Shown piece after piece: positions 1 through 5,730 of a stretch of 6,170 nt of DNA (position 1 is its first letter; each line of letters begins with the position of its first letter). The notes below the pieces were generated by a model that saw only the letters and a list, made by a program, of their open reading frames with translations, was not told where the DNA came from and did not search any database. A program made the position numbers and the translations under genes. The DNA is from a bacterium (GTDB lineage: Bacteria; Chloroflexota; Dormibacteria; UBA8260; Bog-877), in contig JAJYWT010000137.1 in NCBI GenBank assembly GCA_021791345.1, positions 1-6,170 of the forward strand. Direction: 5' to 3'.

Positions 1-2507
1 CTGGCATCCTGGAGGCCGAGGAGCGGGACTCGGCGGTGCTCAAGCTGCAGGCGATGGTGGACCAGTTCGTCCCCAGCCTCGAGGATCGCCGCTTCGTGAT
101 GCCCCGGCTGGCCCATCTGATCGGGCTGGAGGACAGAGTCGCACCGGACAAGCAGGATCTGTTCGCCGCCTGGCGGCTCTTCTTCGAGCACCTGGCCGAA
201 GACAGCCCGGTTTTGATGGTGTTCGAGGATATGCAGTGGGCCGATCCCTCGCTGCTGGAGTTCGTCACCTACCTCATGCAATGGTCGAGGGCCTATCCCC
301 TTTTCGTAATCAGCTTGGTTCGCCCCGATTCGGTGGCCGCCGGACTGGCGGCGGCCACTCGCAACGCGACTTTGATCCACCTTGAGCCGCTCAGCCGTGA
401 GGCCATGGACAAGCTTCTGCTGGGTCTGGTTCCAGGGCTTCCCCGGCCCCTGATCGAGCGCGTCCAGGAGCGCGCCGAGGGGATACCGCTGTACGCGGTG
501 GAGACGGTGCGGATGCTGCTGGATCGGGGACTGCTGGTGGAGGATGGGGCCGCCTACCGGCCGGTCGGCCAGATCGAGACCCTGGAGGTTCCGGAGACGC
601 TCCACGCCCTGATCGCGGCCCGCCTGGACGGCATGAGCCCCAGCGAGCGGCAGCTGGTGCAGGACGCCTCGGTCTTGGGCAAGACATTCAACCCCCAGGG
701 CTTGGCGGTGATAGCCGGCCGGCCGGAGGCCGAGCTGGCGCCGATGCTGGCATCCCTTGTGGCCAAGGAAGTTCTCTCGGTCCAGGCCGACCCGCGATCT
801 CCGGAGCGTGGGCAGTATGGGTTCCTTCAGGATCTGGTGCGCACCGTCGCTTACGAGACGTTGCCCAAGCGGGAGCGGCGGGGCAGGCACCTGGCGGCGG
901 CCCGCTACCTGGAGGAGATGTGGCGCGCCGGGACCGACGAGATAGTTGAGGTGGTCGCCGCCCATTACCTCGAAGCTTGGCATCTGGACCCCGAGGCTGC
1001 CGATGCCGAGCAGATCAAGGGCAGGGCCCGGGCAATGCTGGTGCGGTCAGCCGAGAGGGCCGCTGCCCTGGCTGCCTCCGAGGAGGCGGGCTCCGCCTTC
1101 GAGCGGGCGGCCGACCTCACCGAATCGGACCTCGAAAGAGCAGCTCTCATGGAGCGGGCAGGGCAGATGGCGGAGGTGCGAGGGAGGCCGGAGGCAGCCA
1201 CAGCGCGCTACGAAGAGGCTGCCAGCCTCTTCGAAAGCGCCGGCGAGGCGCGCCGCTCGGCCCGGGTGCAGGCTCATCTGGCAGATGTGGAGTCTGTCCG
1301 GGGACACACTGAGAGGGCCATCGAGCGCATGAGAGCTGCCTACTCTGGACTGACCGGTGACGTGCCGGACCCCGAGCTGGCGGTGGTGGTGGCGCAGCTG
1401 GGTCGCTTCCTGGCGCTGGCGCGACGGTACGAGGAGGCGGCACCATTGCTCGAAGAGGCGCTCGAGCTGGCAGAGCATCTGGAGCTGAGCGAAGTCTATT
1501 CGCAGGCGCTGAGCAGTAAGTCGATCGTGCTGAACCGCAGCGATCGGTTGGATGAGTCCGGCACGCTCTTGCGGCGGGCTCTTGAGGTGGCGCTCGAACA
1601 TGGCCTTGTTCCGGCCGCGATGCGTGCCTATAACAACCTCCTAGTTGTGTTGGAGGCTCAGGACCGGTTCGCCGAGATGGCTGATATCTGCTCCCAGCAA
1701 CTTGAGCTGGCGCGGCGGGTCGGCGACCGATCGTGGGAGTTGCAGGGGCTGGGCGGCGAAGGCGGTGTGTTCATCATGCTGGGAAGGTGGGATGAGGCCA
1801 GGTCAGCCATCGACGAGTTGCAGGCGGCCGAGGAGGTGGCGAGCCTGGAGATCGCCGGTAGATCTGCCCTGGAGATGACCACCCTTAGAGTCCACCAGGG
1901 GGATGTCCCGGAGGCCAGGGAGTTGCTGGACTCGCTGTCTTGGGCGGGGGAGTCGGAGGACTGGCAGACGAGGGCGCTCCATTCACTGTCCAAAGCCGAG
2001 GTGCTGCGGGCGGAGGGCCGTCCGGCGGAGGCCCTAGCAGCAGCCGAGGAGGTGCTGGCGGCCAGAGCGGAGTTCGGGGCCGGGTTGCGCAGTGGGTTTC
2101 TCAAGGACGCTTTGGTCCAGGCGGGGGAAGCAGCCCTGGATCTGGGTAACCACGAGCGGGTCCAAGAGGTGCTCGCGACGGTGGGGGCCGCTATGCCGGG
2201 CCAGGTCAGTCCCTGGCTCAGGGCTCAGGTGGCCCGTCTCACGGCCCGTCTGGCCGCCGCAACTGGTGATTCCGAGTCGGTCGAGCCGGGATTCGAAGCT
2301 GCCGAGTCTGGGTTCCGGGAGCTGCAGACGCCGTTCTTCCTTGCAGTCGCTCTCACCGAGCACAGTGAGTGGCTGGCCTCCAGGGGGCGCAAGGATCAGT
2401 CGATGTCACTGCAGGCCGAGGCTCGGGAGATATTTGAACGCTTGGGGGCCCGCCCCTGGCTGGACCGGCTGGGGGCGGTTGCCAGTCGGGCCAGCGTGCC
2501 GGCCTGA
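1..2507 (+). CDS. AAA/STAND ATPase-TPR regulator, C-terminal part (cyclase-type), 5' partial
   Basis: The frame is open from base 3, so the protein starts upstream; a GTG at 36 is only an internal codon. The visible 834 residues begin inside an AAA_16-like NTPase domain. A Walker B region sits at about 210-245 (hydrophobic run, then FED, then MQWADP). It is followed by a sensor-like stretch ending SLVRPD, a lid segment with EGIPLYAVETVRMLLDRGLL (about 477-536), and a winged-helix-like segment VPETLHALIAARLDGMSP... VLGKTF (about 588-689). From about 1000 to 2480 the chain is Ala/Leu/Glu-rich TPR helices, clearest at about 1440-1830. No C-terminal LuxR helix-turn-helix is present, and the chain ends shortly after a typical IFERLGARPWLDRLG segment. 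Known family: these motifs in this order are typical of proteins with an N-terminal class III adenylate/guanylate cyclase domain, then ATPase, then TPRs. That the missing N-terminus is a cyclase is inference; a kinase or other signalling N-terminus is possible. The protein is probably cytoplasmic, with TPRs sensing a protein or ligand partner. The stop is TGA at 2505-2507. Confidence 0.88.
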   Translation, partial: GILEAEERDSAVLKLQAMVDQFVPSLEDRRFVMPRLAHLIGLEDRVAPDKQDLFAAWRLFFEHLAEDSPVLMVFEDMQWADPSLLEFVTYLMQWSRAYPLFVISLVRPDSVAAGLAAATRNATLIHLEPLSREAMDKLLLGLVPGLPRPLIERVQERAEGIPLYAVETVRMLLDRGLLVEDGAAYRPVGQIETLEVPETLHALIAARLDGMSPSERQLVQDASVLGKTFNPQGLAVIAGRPEAELAPMLASLVAKEVLSVQADPRSPERGQYGFLQDLVRTVAYETLPKRERRGRHLAAARYLEEMWRAGTDEIVEVVAAHYLEAWHLDPEAADAEQIKGRARAMLVRSAERAAALAASEEAGSAFERAADLTESDLERAALMERAGQMAEVRGRPEAATARYEEAASLFESAGEARRSARVQAHLADVESVRGHTERAIERMRAAYSGLTGDVPDPELAVVVAQLGRFLALARRYEEAAPLLEEALELAEHLELSEVYSQALSSKSIVLNRSDRLDESGTLLRRALEVALEHGLVPAAMRAYNNLLVVLEAQDRFAEMADICSQQLELARRVGDRSWELQGLGGEGGVFIMLGRWDEARSAIDELQAAEEVASLEIAGRSALEMTTLRVHQGDVPEARELLDSLSWAGESEDWQTRALHSLSKAEVLRAEGRPAEALAAAEEVLAARAEFGAGLRSGFLKDALVQAGEAALDLGNHERVQEVLATVGAAMPGQVSPWLRAQVARLTARLAAATGDSESVEPGFEAAESGFRELQTPFFLAVALTEHSEWLASRGRKDQSMSLQAEAREIFERLGARPWLDRLGAVASRASVPA

Positions 2508-2930
2508 CGCTGTGCACCGCGGGGACGACGTTTGCGCGCACAAGTCAGTCTCGGGACTCAGACTCTGTCGTCGCCAGAGGAGGTTATTGGCCGTGGCTCC
2601 CGTCCGGCTTGTGCTGTACCGGCCCAGCTTTCCTGGACAACCGGGGCAGTCCCATCTTGTTCCAGAGCCCGACCTCGCCCGTCTCTCTCGCACCTGTTTA
2701 GGTGTTCGGTGGGCTGGGAAGCCCGGTTCTGGGGGCCGTGGCGAACGACCGGAATCGCCGGGTGACGACGTCATGTTGGTGCGCACCCAGCCCGACCGAG
2801 CGCCGAGTCGGCAACCAGTCGGGGTAGCGCGCAATTCGCCATTCCCGGCCCGGAGGAGGTAGAGGGTTCAACTCCCGTCGCGGGGCCCCCTAGATCTCGG
2901 GGCCAAATCCTGTTATCAGCACCGCCAGCG
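2508..2930. other. Non-coding gap between convergent genes
   Basis: These 423 bases separate the TGA of the ATPase/TPR gene from the TAG of the minus-strand propeller gene. Open frames crossing the gap run into neighbouring genes in the wrong frame and have low-complexity Arg/Pro/Gly/Ser composition, so I call no gene. Visible structure: a short hairpin at 2711-2724 (GGGCT / AGCCC, loop GGGA), a 10-bp palindrome GGTGCGCACC at 2778-2787, an 11-bp palindrome GCCGAGTCGGC at 2802-2812, a T-arm-like stretch at 2864-2877, and a GC hairpin at 2884-2904. I see no T-rich tract marking a classical terminator for the upstream plus-strand gene. A convergent gap this long could hold an antisense or small RNA, but nothing in it demonstrates one. 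Confidence 0.6.
2884..2904 (-). terminator. Possible terminator hairpin downstream of the propeller gene
   Basis: A perfect 6-bp all-GC stem (GGCCCC at 2884-2889 with GGGGCC at 2899-2904) closes a 9-base loop. On the minus strand it lies about 26 bases after the TAG stop of the beta-propeller gene, a normal place for a terminator. There is no T-tract after it in either direction, so it would be an L-shaped or factor-assisted terminator, or merely an mRNA 3'-end stabiliser. Confidence is low because short GC stems are common by chance in DNA this GC-rich. Confidence 0.3.
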
Positions 2931-4538
2931 CTAAGGCACGGTATAGGCAACAAGCTGAGGCTTCCCCCGGGGCTTCGTCTTAGAGGTCGCCGGTGCTCCG
3001 ATGGGAACCAGCACCGTGTTACCGGCGATGGCGATCGGGGCGTTGGTCGGGGCCGGCAGCTGCCGCCGGTACACGATGGCGCCTGTCGCTCGATCGAGCG
3101 CAAGGAGGGTACCGTTGAAAAGGGTGGTGAAGACCAGGTTGCCCGCCACCGTGGCCGCGCCCAGGGGCAGCCCCGTCACCTTGGTATCCCACTCGACCTG
3201 GCCAGTCGAGACGCTCAGTGCCTCGATCTCGCCGGACTCCGGACCGTCAGGGACACCCAGTACCGTACTCAGGGACTTCATCCGGAACGGGAGGTCAATG
3301 GTCACCACGTAGACGCTGTCCCCGGCGAGTGCCATGTTGCTGAGCATCCCTCCCAGCGCTCCGGGAAGGTAGGTGTAGGGGGCCTTCAACTTGCTCCGGT
3401 GCTCCAGCGCCTGTACGGAGTCGGTGTCGTGGCCGTTGTGAGCTCCAACCGCTGTCTTCCATAGGAGCGCGCCGGTCTCGGCGTTCATGGCGTAAACGAA
3501 TCCCAGCTTGCCGCCCCCGATTACGGCCGGGGTGCCGTTGACCTGGGCCGCGATCGGGGACGCCTGCATGTCGTGGTCATAGAAGTCGTCCGGCGCCCCC
3601 TGGTAGTACCAGCGCAGCCGGCCCGTGGCGGCCGAGAGGTTGACGTCGCTGTTGGTGTAGAGGTCCTTTGACGGGTACTTGATCGCCAACGCGGCGGTCT
3701 GGTACGGGTTGCCGATGCCGTAGGTTACCGAACCATCCGTCCCGACCAGGGGTGTCTCCCAAGCCCCCCCGGAGCCCGCGCCGAGCTTCTTTACACCCGT
3801 TTCTGGCCCCGACACCGTGTTGAACTTCCAGAGCAACTTGCCTGTCGACGCGTTCAGGGCGAGAAGCACCCCACCCCCGGGACCAGAGCCGTATTGGCTG
3901 GCTAGATAGACGCGACCATCGGCCACCTGGGGCTGGATGCCAAAGGTGCCCTGACCCCGCTTGAGAAGGCGGCGGTCGACCCAGATCCTCCGTCCCGTTA
4001 CGGCATTGAGGGCGAAAACGGTGGTGGGGGAAGCCCCAAAGACGGTCCCCTGGGCGACCGCGACGCCGTTCGGTCCGGGTCCACTCAGAAGCGGTTCGTT
4101 CAACCGATACTCCCACCGCAACTTCCCGGTTCCGAGCTCGAGCGCGTAGACGTTTGACTCCTGGTCCTGGATGTACACCAGGCCGTTCGCCACGATCGGC
4201 ACCGACGTCATGGAGCCGGCCCCGAGGACGTTGGTCGCACTCTTGCCGGTGAGCCGGAAGCTCCACGCTTCCTTCAATTCAGACACGTTCGCAGACGAGA
4301 TCACAGCCCCTGTCGCGTCTCGGGTGTTGGCGAGGTCTCCGTTGGGATACAGCCACGATCCAGGTGGCACCGGGGCGCGCGGAGAGGCCGCCACAGCCAC
4401 CCCGGGAACAAGCAGGGCCATGCCGAGGAGCACGACTGTGACCCGGAGGGCGGAGAGGGGATGGCCCACCCCTCTCCGCGGCGCAAGGCGCCTGCGCGTC
4501 CAGCTGGTCGTCCTGGGGACCGCGGGCTCTCGGCTCAT
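2931..4538 (-). CDS. Exported PQQ-binding-like beta-propeller protein, quinoprotein alcohol dehydrogenase-like
   Basis: The 535-residue protein starts at ATG 4538-4536, preceded by the strong ribosome binding site AGAGGAG six bases upstream, and stops at TAG 2933-2931. The frame stays open a further 101 codons upstream, but that stretch has no such site and untypical composition. Residues 1-50 are an export signal: arginine-rich n-region, hydrophobic core about 31-47, cleavage likely after AVA at 48-50. TRRRLA at 14-19 makes Tat export conceivable. The mature chain opens like quinoprotein dehydrogenases (SWLYPNGDLANTRD, then NVSELKEAWSF). Propeller-blade signatures of the form AL-x3-TG-x3-W recur near 131, 175, 226, 299, 349, 439 and 479, giving seven or eight blades. 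By motif comparison with PQQ methanol/ethanol dehydrogenases, GGAW (W260) fits the PQQ-stacking Trp, GNP (N277) the metal-ligand Asn, D321 in DFYDHD the catalytic Asp, and K344 the basic residue near PQQ. D323 fits the extra Asp of lanthanide enzymes. The usual Glu ligand seems replaced by Ser near 218. The mature protein has no cysteine, hence no vicinal disulfide and no haem c. It is probably periplasmic or extracellular; it could be a dehydrogenase or a non-catalytic propeller such as a BamB-like scaffold. Confidence 0.88.
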   Translation of the reverse strand: MSREPAVPRTTSWTRRRLAPRRGVGHPLSALRVTVVLLGMALLVPGVAVAASPRAPVPPGSWLYPNGDLANTRDATGAVISSANVSELKEAWSFRLTGKSATNVLGAGSMTSVPIVANGLVYIQDQESNVYALELGTGKLRWEYRLNEPLLSGPGPNGVAVAQGTVFGASPTTVFALNAVTGRRIWVDRRLLKRGQGTFGIQPQVADGRVYLASQYGSGPGGGVLLALNASTGKLLWKFNTVSGPETGVKKLGAGSGGAWETPLVGTDGSVTYGIGNPYQTAALAIKYPSKDLYTNSDVNLSAATGRLRWYYQGAPDDFYDHDMQASPIAAQVNGTPAVIGGGKLGFVYAMNAETGALLWKTAVGAHNGHDTDSVQALEHRSKLKAPYTYLPGALGGMLSNMALAGDSVYVVTIDLPFRMKSLSTVLGVPDGPESGEIEALSVSTGQVEWDTKVTGLPLGAATVAGNLVFTTLFNGTLLALDRATGAIVYRRQLPAPTNAPIAIAGNTVLVPIGAPATSKTKPRGKPQLVAYTVP

Positions 4539-4540
4539 AG

Positions 4541-4549
4541 CGCTCTCCT
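4541..4549 (-). promoter_or_regulatory. Ribosome binding site fixing the propeller gene start
   Basis: On the minus strand AGAGGAGAG precedes ATG at 4538. The GGAG core is separated from the start codon by six bases. This selects the 535-residue form with a signal peptide over the longer open frame reaching 4841 and over an in-frame ATG at 4574, which has no comparable purine-rich site. Confidence 0.7.
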
Positions 4550-4612
4550 CTCTGGGAACAGCCAGCCACCCCATGGCGGGACCGTCGCGTCCGCCTGAGC
4601 TCCCCAGGCTAG

Positions 4613-4640
4613 CGCATACCCAGGTCGCAGCACGCACCAA
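4613..4640 (-). promoter_or_regulatory. Weak candidate promoter of the propeller gene
   Basis: On the minus strand TTGGTG (4640-4635) and TATGCG (4618-4613) are spaced by 16 bases, about 75 bases before the start codon. Each box matches only about half of the sigma-70 consensus, so this is tentative. Interest comes from the inverted repeat at 4631-4650 overlapping the proposed -35 box. Confidence 0.22.
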
Positions 4641-4650
4641 GGGGTGCGTG
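4631..4650. repeat. 8-bp inverted repeat, 4-base spacer (candidate operator)
   Basis: CACGCACC at 4631-4638 is exactly mirrored by GGTGCGTG at 4643-4650, with AAGG between. It lies about 95 bases upstream of the propeller gene start and overlaps its candidate -35 box. The size and symmetry fit a dimeric regulator site, but it could also form an RNA hairpin in a leader transcript. No cognate regulator can be named. Confidence 0.4.
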
Positions 4651-4800
4651 GAGTTCGAGGGCGGCCATCGAAAGCCACCTGAGCGACCTGTCTCTCGAGG
4701 TCCGAGGAGAGGGAGGTGAGGTGTGCAGCGCATGGGTGGACGCCTGGCATCAGGAACGGCGCGGGTTCCATCCCCGTTCCGTGCTCGGTCCGAGCCAATC

Positions 4801-4826
4801 CCTCCAGCGGCTGAGGGCGCTGGAGG
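4801..4826. repeat. 9-bp inverted repeat, 8-base loop
   Basis: CCTCCAGCG at 4801-4809 pairs perfectly with CGCTGGAGG at 4818-4826 around an 8-base loop. It lies about 155 bases upstream of tetR and has no following T-tract on either strand. It may be an operator, an RNA hairpin or a factor-dependent terminator. Only the symmetry is certain. Confidence 0.45.
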
Positions 4827-4833
4827 TCTGCTT

Positions 4834-4847
4834 GGGGCCATGGCCCC
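4834..4847. repeat. 14-bp perfect palindrome
   Basis: GGGGCCATGGCCCC is a perfect palindrome with no spacer, seven bases after the inverted repeat ending at 4826. The pair of adjacent symmetric elements in a non-coding region suggests protein binding. In DNA this GC-rich a 14-bp palindrome could still be chance. Confidence 0.4.
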
Positions 4848-4934
4848 CTACAGATATGGTGTTGATAAGCGCCTCATGAAGGGGCACACGCCGGGCCGGC
4901 AGACCCGGAGATCCCGTGCTTTGCGTGTACGCCT

Positions 4935-4943
4935 TGATATATT
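4935..4943 (+). promoter_or_regulatory. Probable extended -10 promoter of tetR
   Basis: TGA followed by TATATT (4938-4943) forms an extended -10 element (TGn plus a near-consensus hexamer) in an AT-rich island. No good -35 box is visible 16-18 bases upstream, which extended -10 promoters can tolerate. Transcription would begin near 4950, inside the palindrome 4947-4963, leaving a leader of about 30 bases. Confidence 0.45.
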
Positions 4944-4946
4944 ATG

Positions 4947-4963
4947 CGACCGACGGTCGGTCG
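4947..4963. promoter_or_regulatory. 17-bp palindromic operator, probably bound by the TetR protein
   Basis: CGACCGACGGTCGGTCG is a perfect palindrome around a central G at 4955. It sits directly after the -10 element, overlaps the expected transcription start and ends six bases before the GAGGT ribosome binding site. CCGAC/GTCGG half-sites of this length in front of their own gene are a common TetR-family arrangement, so autorepression of tetR and the ABC gene is likely. GGTC also occurs three times in tandem at 4955-4966, so another register is possible. Confidence 0.6.
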
Positions 4964-4969
4964 GTCATT

Positions 4970-4974
4970 GAGGT
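4970..4974 (+). promoter_or_regulatory. Ribosome binding site supporting the TTG start of tetR
   Basis: GAGGT lies six bases before TTG at 4981. No in-frame ATG or GTG nearby has a better site, and the TTG gives the usual TetR N-terminus (MARTVNPEARAVRRDAFI), so the uncommon start codon is accepted. Confidence 0.7.
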
Positions 4975-4980
4975 CCCATC

Positions 4981-5730
4981 TTGGCGCGGACGGTGAACCC
5001 AGAGGCACGCGCGGTCCGCCGGGATGCCTTCATCCAGTCCGGACTGCGCCTCATCCAGACCAAGGGCTACGAGCTGATGAGCGTGCAGGACGTCCTGGAC
5101 GATCTACACGCCTCGAGGGGGGCCTTCTACCACTACTTCCCCTCGAAGCGGGCCCTGCTCGAGGCCGTGGTCGACCACGTCGTCGTCACCGCGCTGGGGA
5201 CCGTGGCACCCATCACGGCTGAGCCGGGAATGTCGGCCATTTCAAAGTTGAAGGGCATATTCACTGGGATCGCCGGGTGGAAGGAGGACCGCCGACCCTT
5301 GATGCTGGCGCTGCTGCGGGTCTGGCACTCAGACGACAACGTGCTCACCCGGGACAAGCTGCGCGGCCGGCTCATGGCTTCACTCGTTCCGATGCTGGCG
5401 GAGATCGTCGCGCAAGGAGTAGCGGAGGGCACGATGTCGGCTGGCTCCCCGGACGGTGCGGCCCGGGCCTTGGTCTCACTTCTCCTTGGAGCCCAGGAAG
5501 CGGCCGTCGAACTCTTCTTAGCCGGCCGGGAGGACGAGGTGCCCTTCCGGGCCGTGTTGGAGGTGGCTGCGGGGTACACGGAGGCCATGGAGCGAGTCCT
5601 GGGGCTCCCGCCTGGGTCCCTGAATTTGTTCAGCGAGAAGAGGGTCAGGCCCTGGTTCGACGCAGGCGTGGACAAGGCTCCCGATGCGTTTGATGAGGTG
5701 GCTGAGCATGGCTTTCGCGATCCGAACTGA
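4981..5730 (+). CDS. TetR/AcrR-family transcriptional repressor
   Basis: The protein is 249 residues from a TTG start. The N-terminal DNA-binding domain is clear: helix 1 about 13-28 (DAFIQSGLRLIQTKG), helix 2 about 34-42 (SVQDVLDDL), and recognition helix about 45-52 (SRGAFYHY), followed by FPSKRALLEAVV, the hallmark of the family. The rest is the helical ligand-binding and dimerisation domain, which is not conserved enough to predict an effector. At 249 residues it exceeds the usual 190-220; the extra part is a tail after GLPPGSLNLF near 215. It probably represses itself and the downstream ABC gene through the palindrome at 4947-4963 and is released by a small molecule, often an exporter substrate; this role is inferred from position. 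Its last 23 bases overlap the start of the ABC ATPase gene, indicating one transcript and translational coupling. Confidence 0.93.
   Translation: MARTVNPEARAVRRDAFIQSGLRLIQTKGYELMSVQDVLDDLHASRGAFYHYFPSKRALLEAVVDHVVVTALGTVAPITAEPGMSAISKLKGIFTGIAGWKEDRRPLMLALLRVWHSDDNVLTRDKLRGRLMASLVPMLAEIVAQGVAEGTMSAGSPDGAARALVSLLLGAQEAAVELFLAGREDEVPFRAVLEVAAGYTEAMERVLGLPPGSLNLFSEKRVRPWFDAGVDKAPDAFDEVAEHGFRDPN
5695..5698 (+). promoter_or_regulatory. Ribosome binding site of the ABC ATPase, inside tetR
   Basis: GAGG lies nine bases before the ATG at 5708, within the tetR coding sequence. It supports the ATG at 5708 as the true start and the 23-base overlap with tetR. Confidence 0.5.

Larger units (their letters stand above)
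4539..4980. other. Divergent intergenic regulatory region
   Basis: These 442 bases lie between the start of the minus-strand propeller gene and the TTG start of tetR. I see no credible gene: an open frame at 4723-4971 is Arg/Gly-rich with no ribosome binding site and runs across the tetR operator. The region contains four well-formed inverted repeats (4631-4650, 4801-4826, 4834-4847, 4947-4963), a probable tetR promoter near 4935-4943 and a weak candidate promoter for the propeller gene near 4613-4640. The AT-rich island at 4934-4945 stands out against GC-rich surroundings. The layout suggests a control region serving both directions; which repeats bind protein is not shown by sequence. Confidence 0.65.

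Noticed and set aside
1047..1601. 184-codon minus-strand open frame inside the ATPase/TPR gene
   Set aside because: It is a shadow of the TPR coding frame; GC-rich codon bias keeps antisense frames open, and the translation resembles no family.
2547..2564. Hairpin AGTCT / AGACT as terminator of the ATPase/TPR gene
   Set aside because: The stem is only 5 bp with an 8-base loop and no T-tract, no better than expected by chance.
2406..2862. Open frames of 142 codons (minus) and 256 codons (plus, from 2092) crossing the convergent gap
   Set aside because: Both overlap the real ATPase/TPR gene in another frame, are low-complexity Arg/Pro/Ser/Gly, and show no recognisable domain or start signal.
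2801..2890. Intact tRNA gene suggested by a T-arm-like and a D-arm-like segment
   Set aside because: Only three Watson-Crick pairs form in the T-stem, no 5' acceptor strand pairs with CGCGGGG at 2879-2885, the D-stem lacks its 5' strand, no anticodon stem forms, and the spacing between the two segments is about eight bases too long.
4539..4841. N-terminal extension of the propeller protein by 101 codons
   Set aside because: It would bury the signal peptide inside the protein, has no ribosome binding site, has Arg/Pro-rich random composition, and covers the likely promoter region.
4723..4971. 82-codon plus-strand open frame before tetR
   Set aside because: It is Arg/Gly-rich, lacks a ribosome binding site, and overlaps the tetR promoter and palindromic operator.
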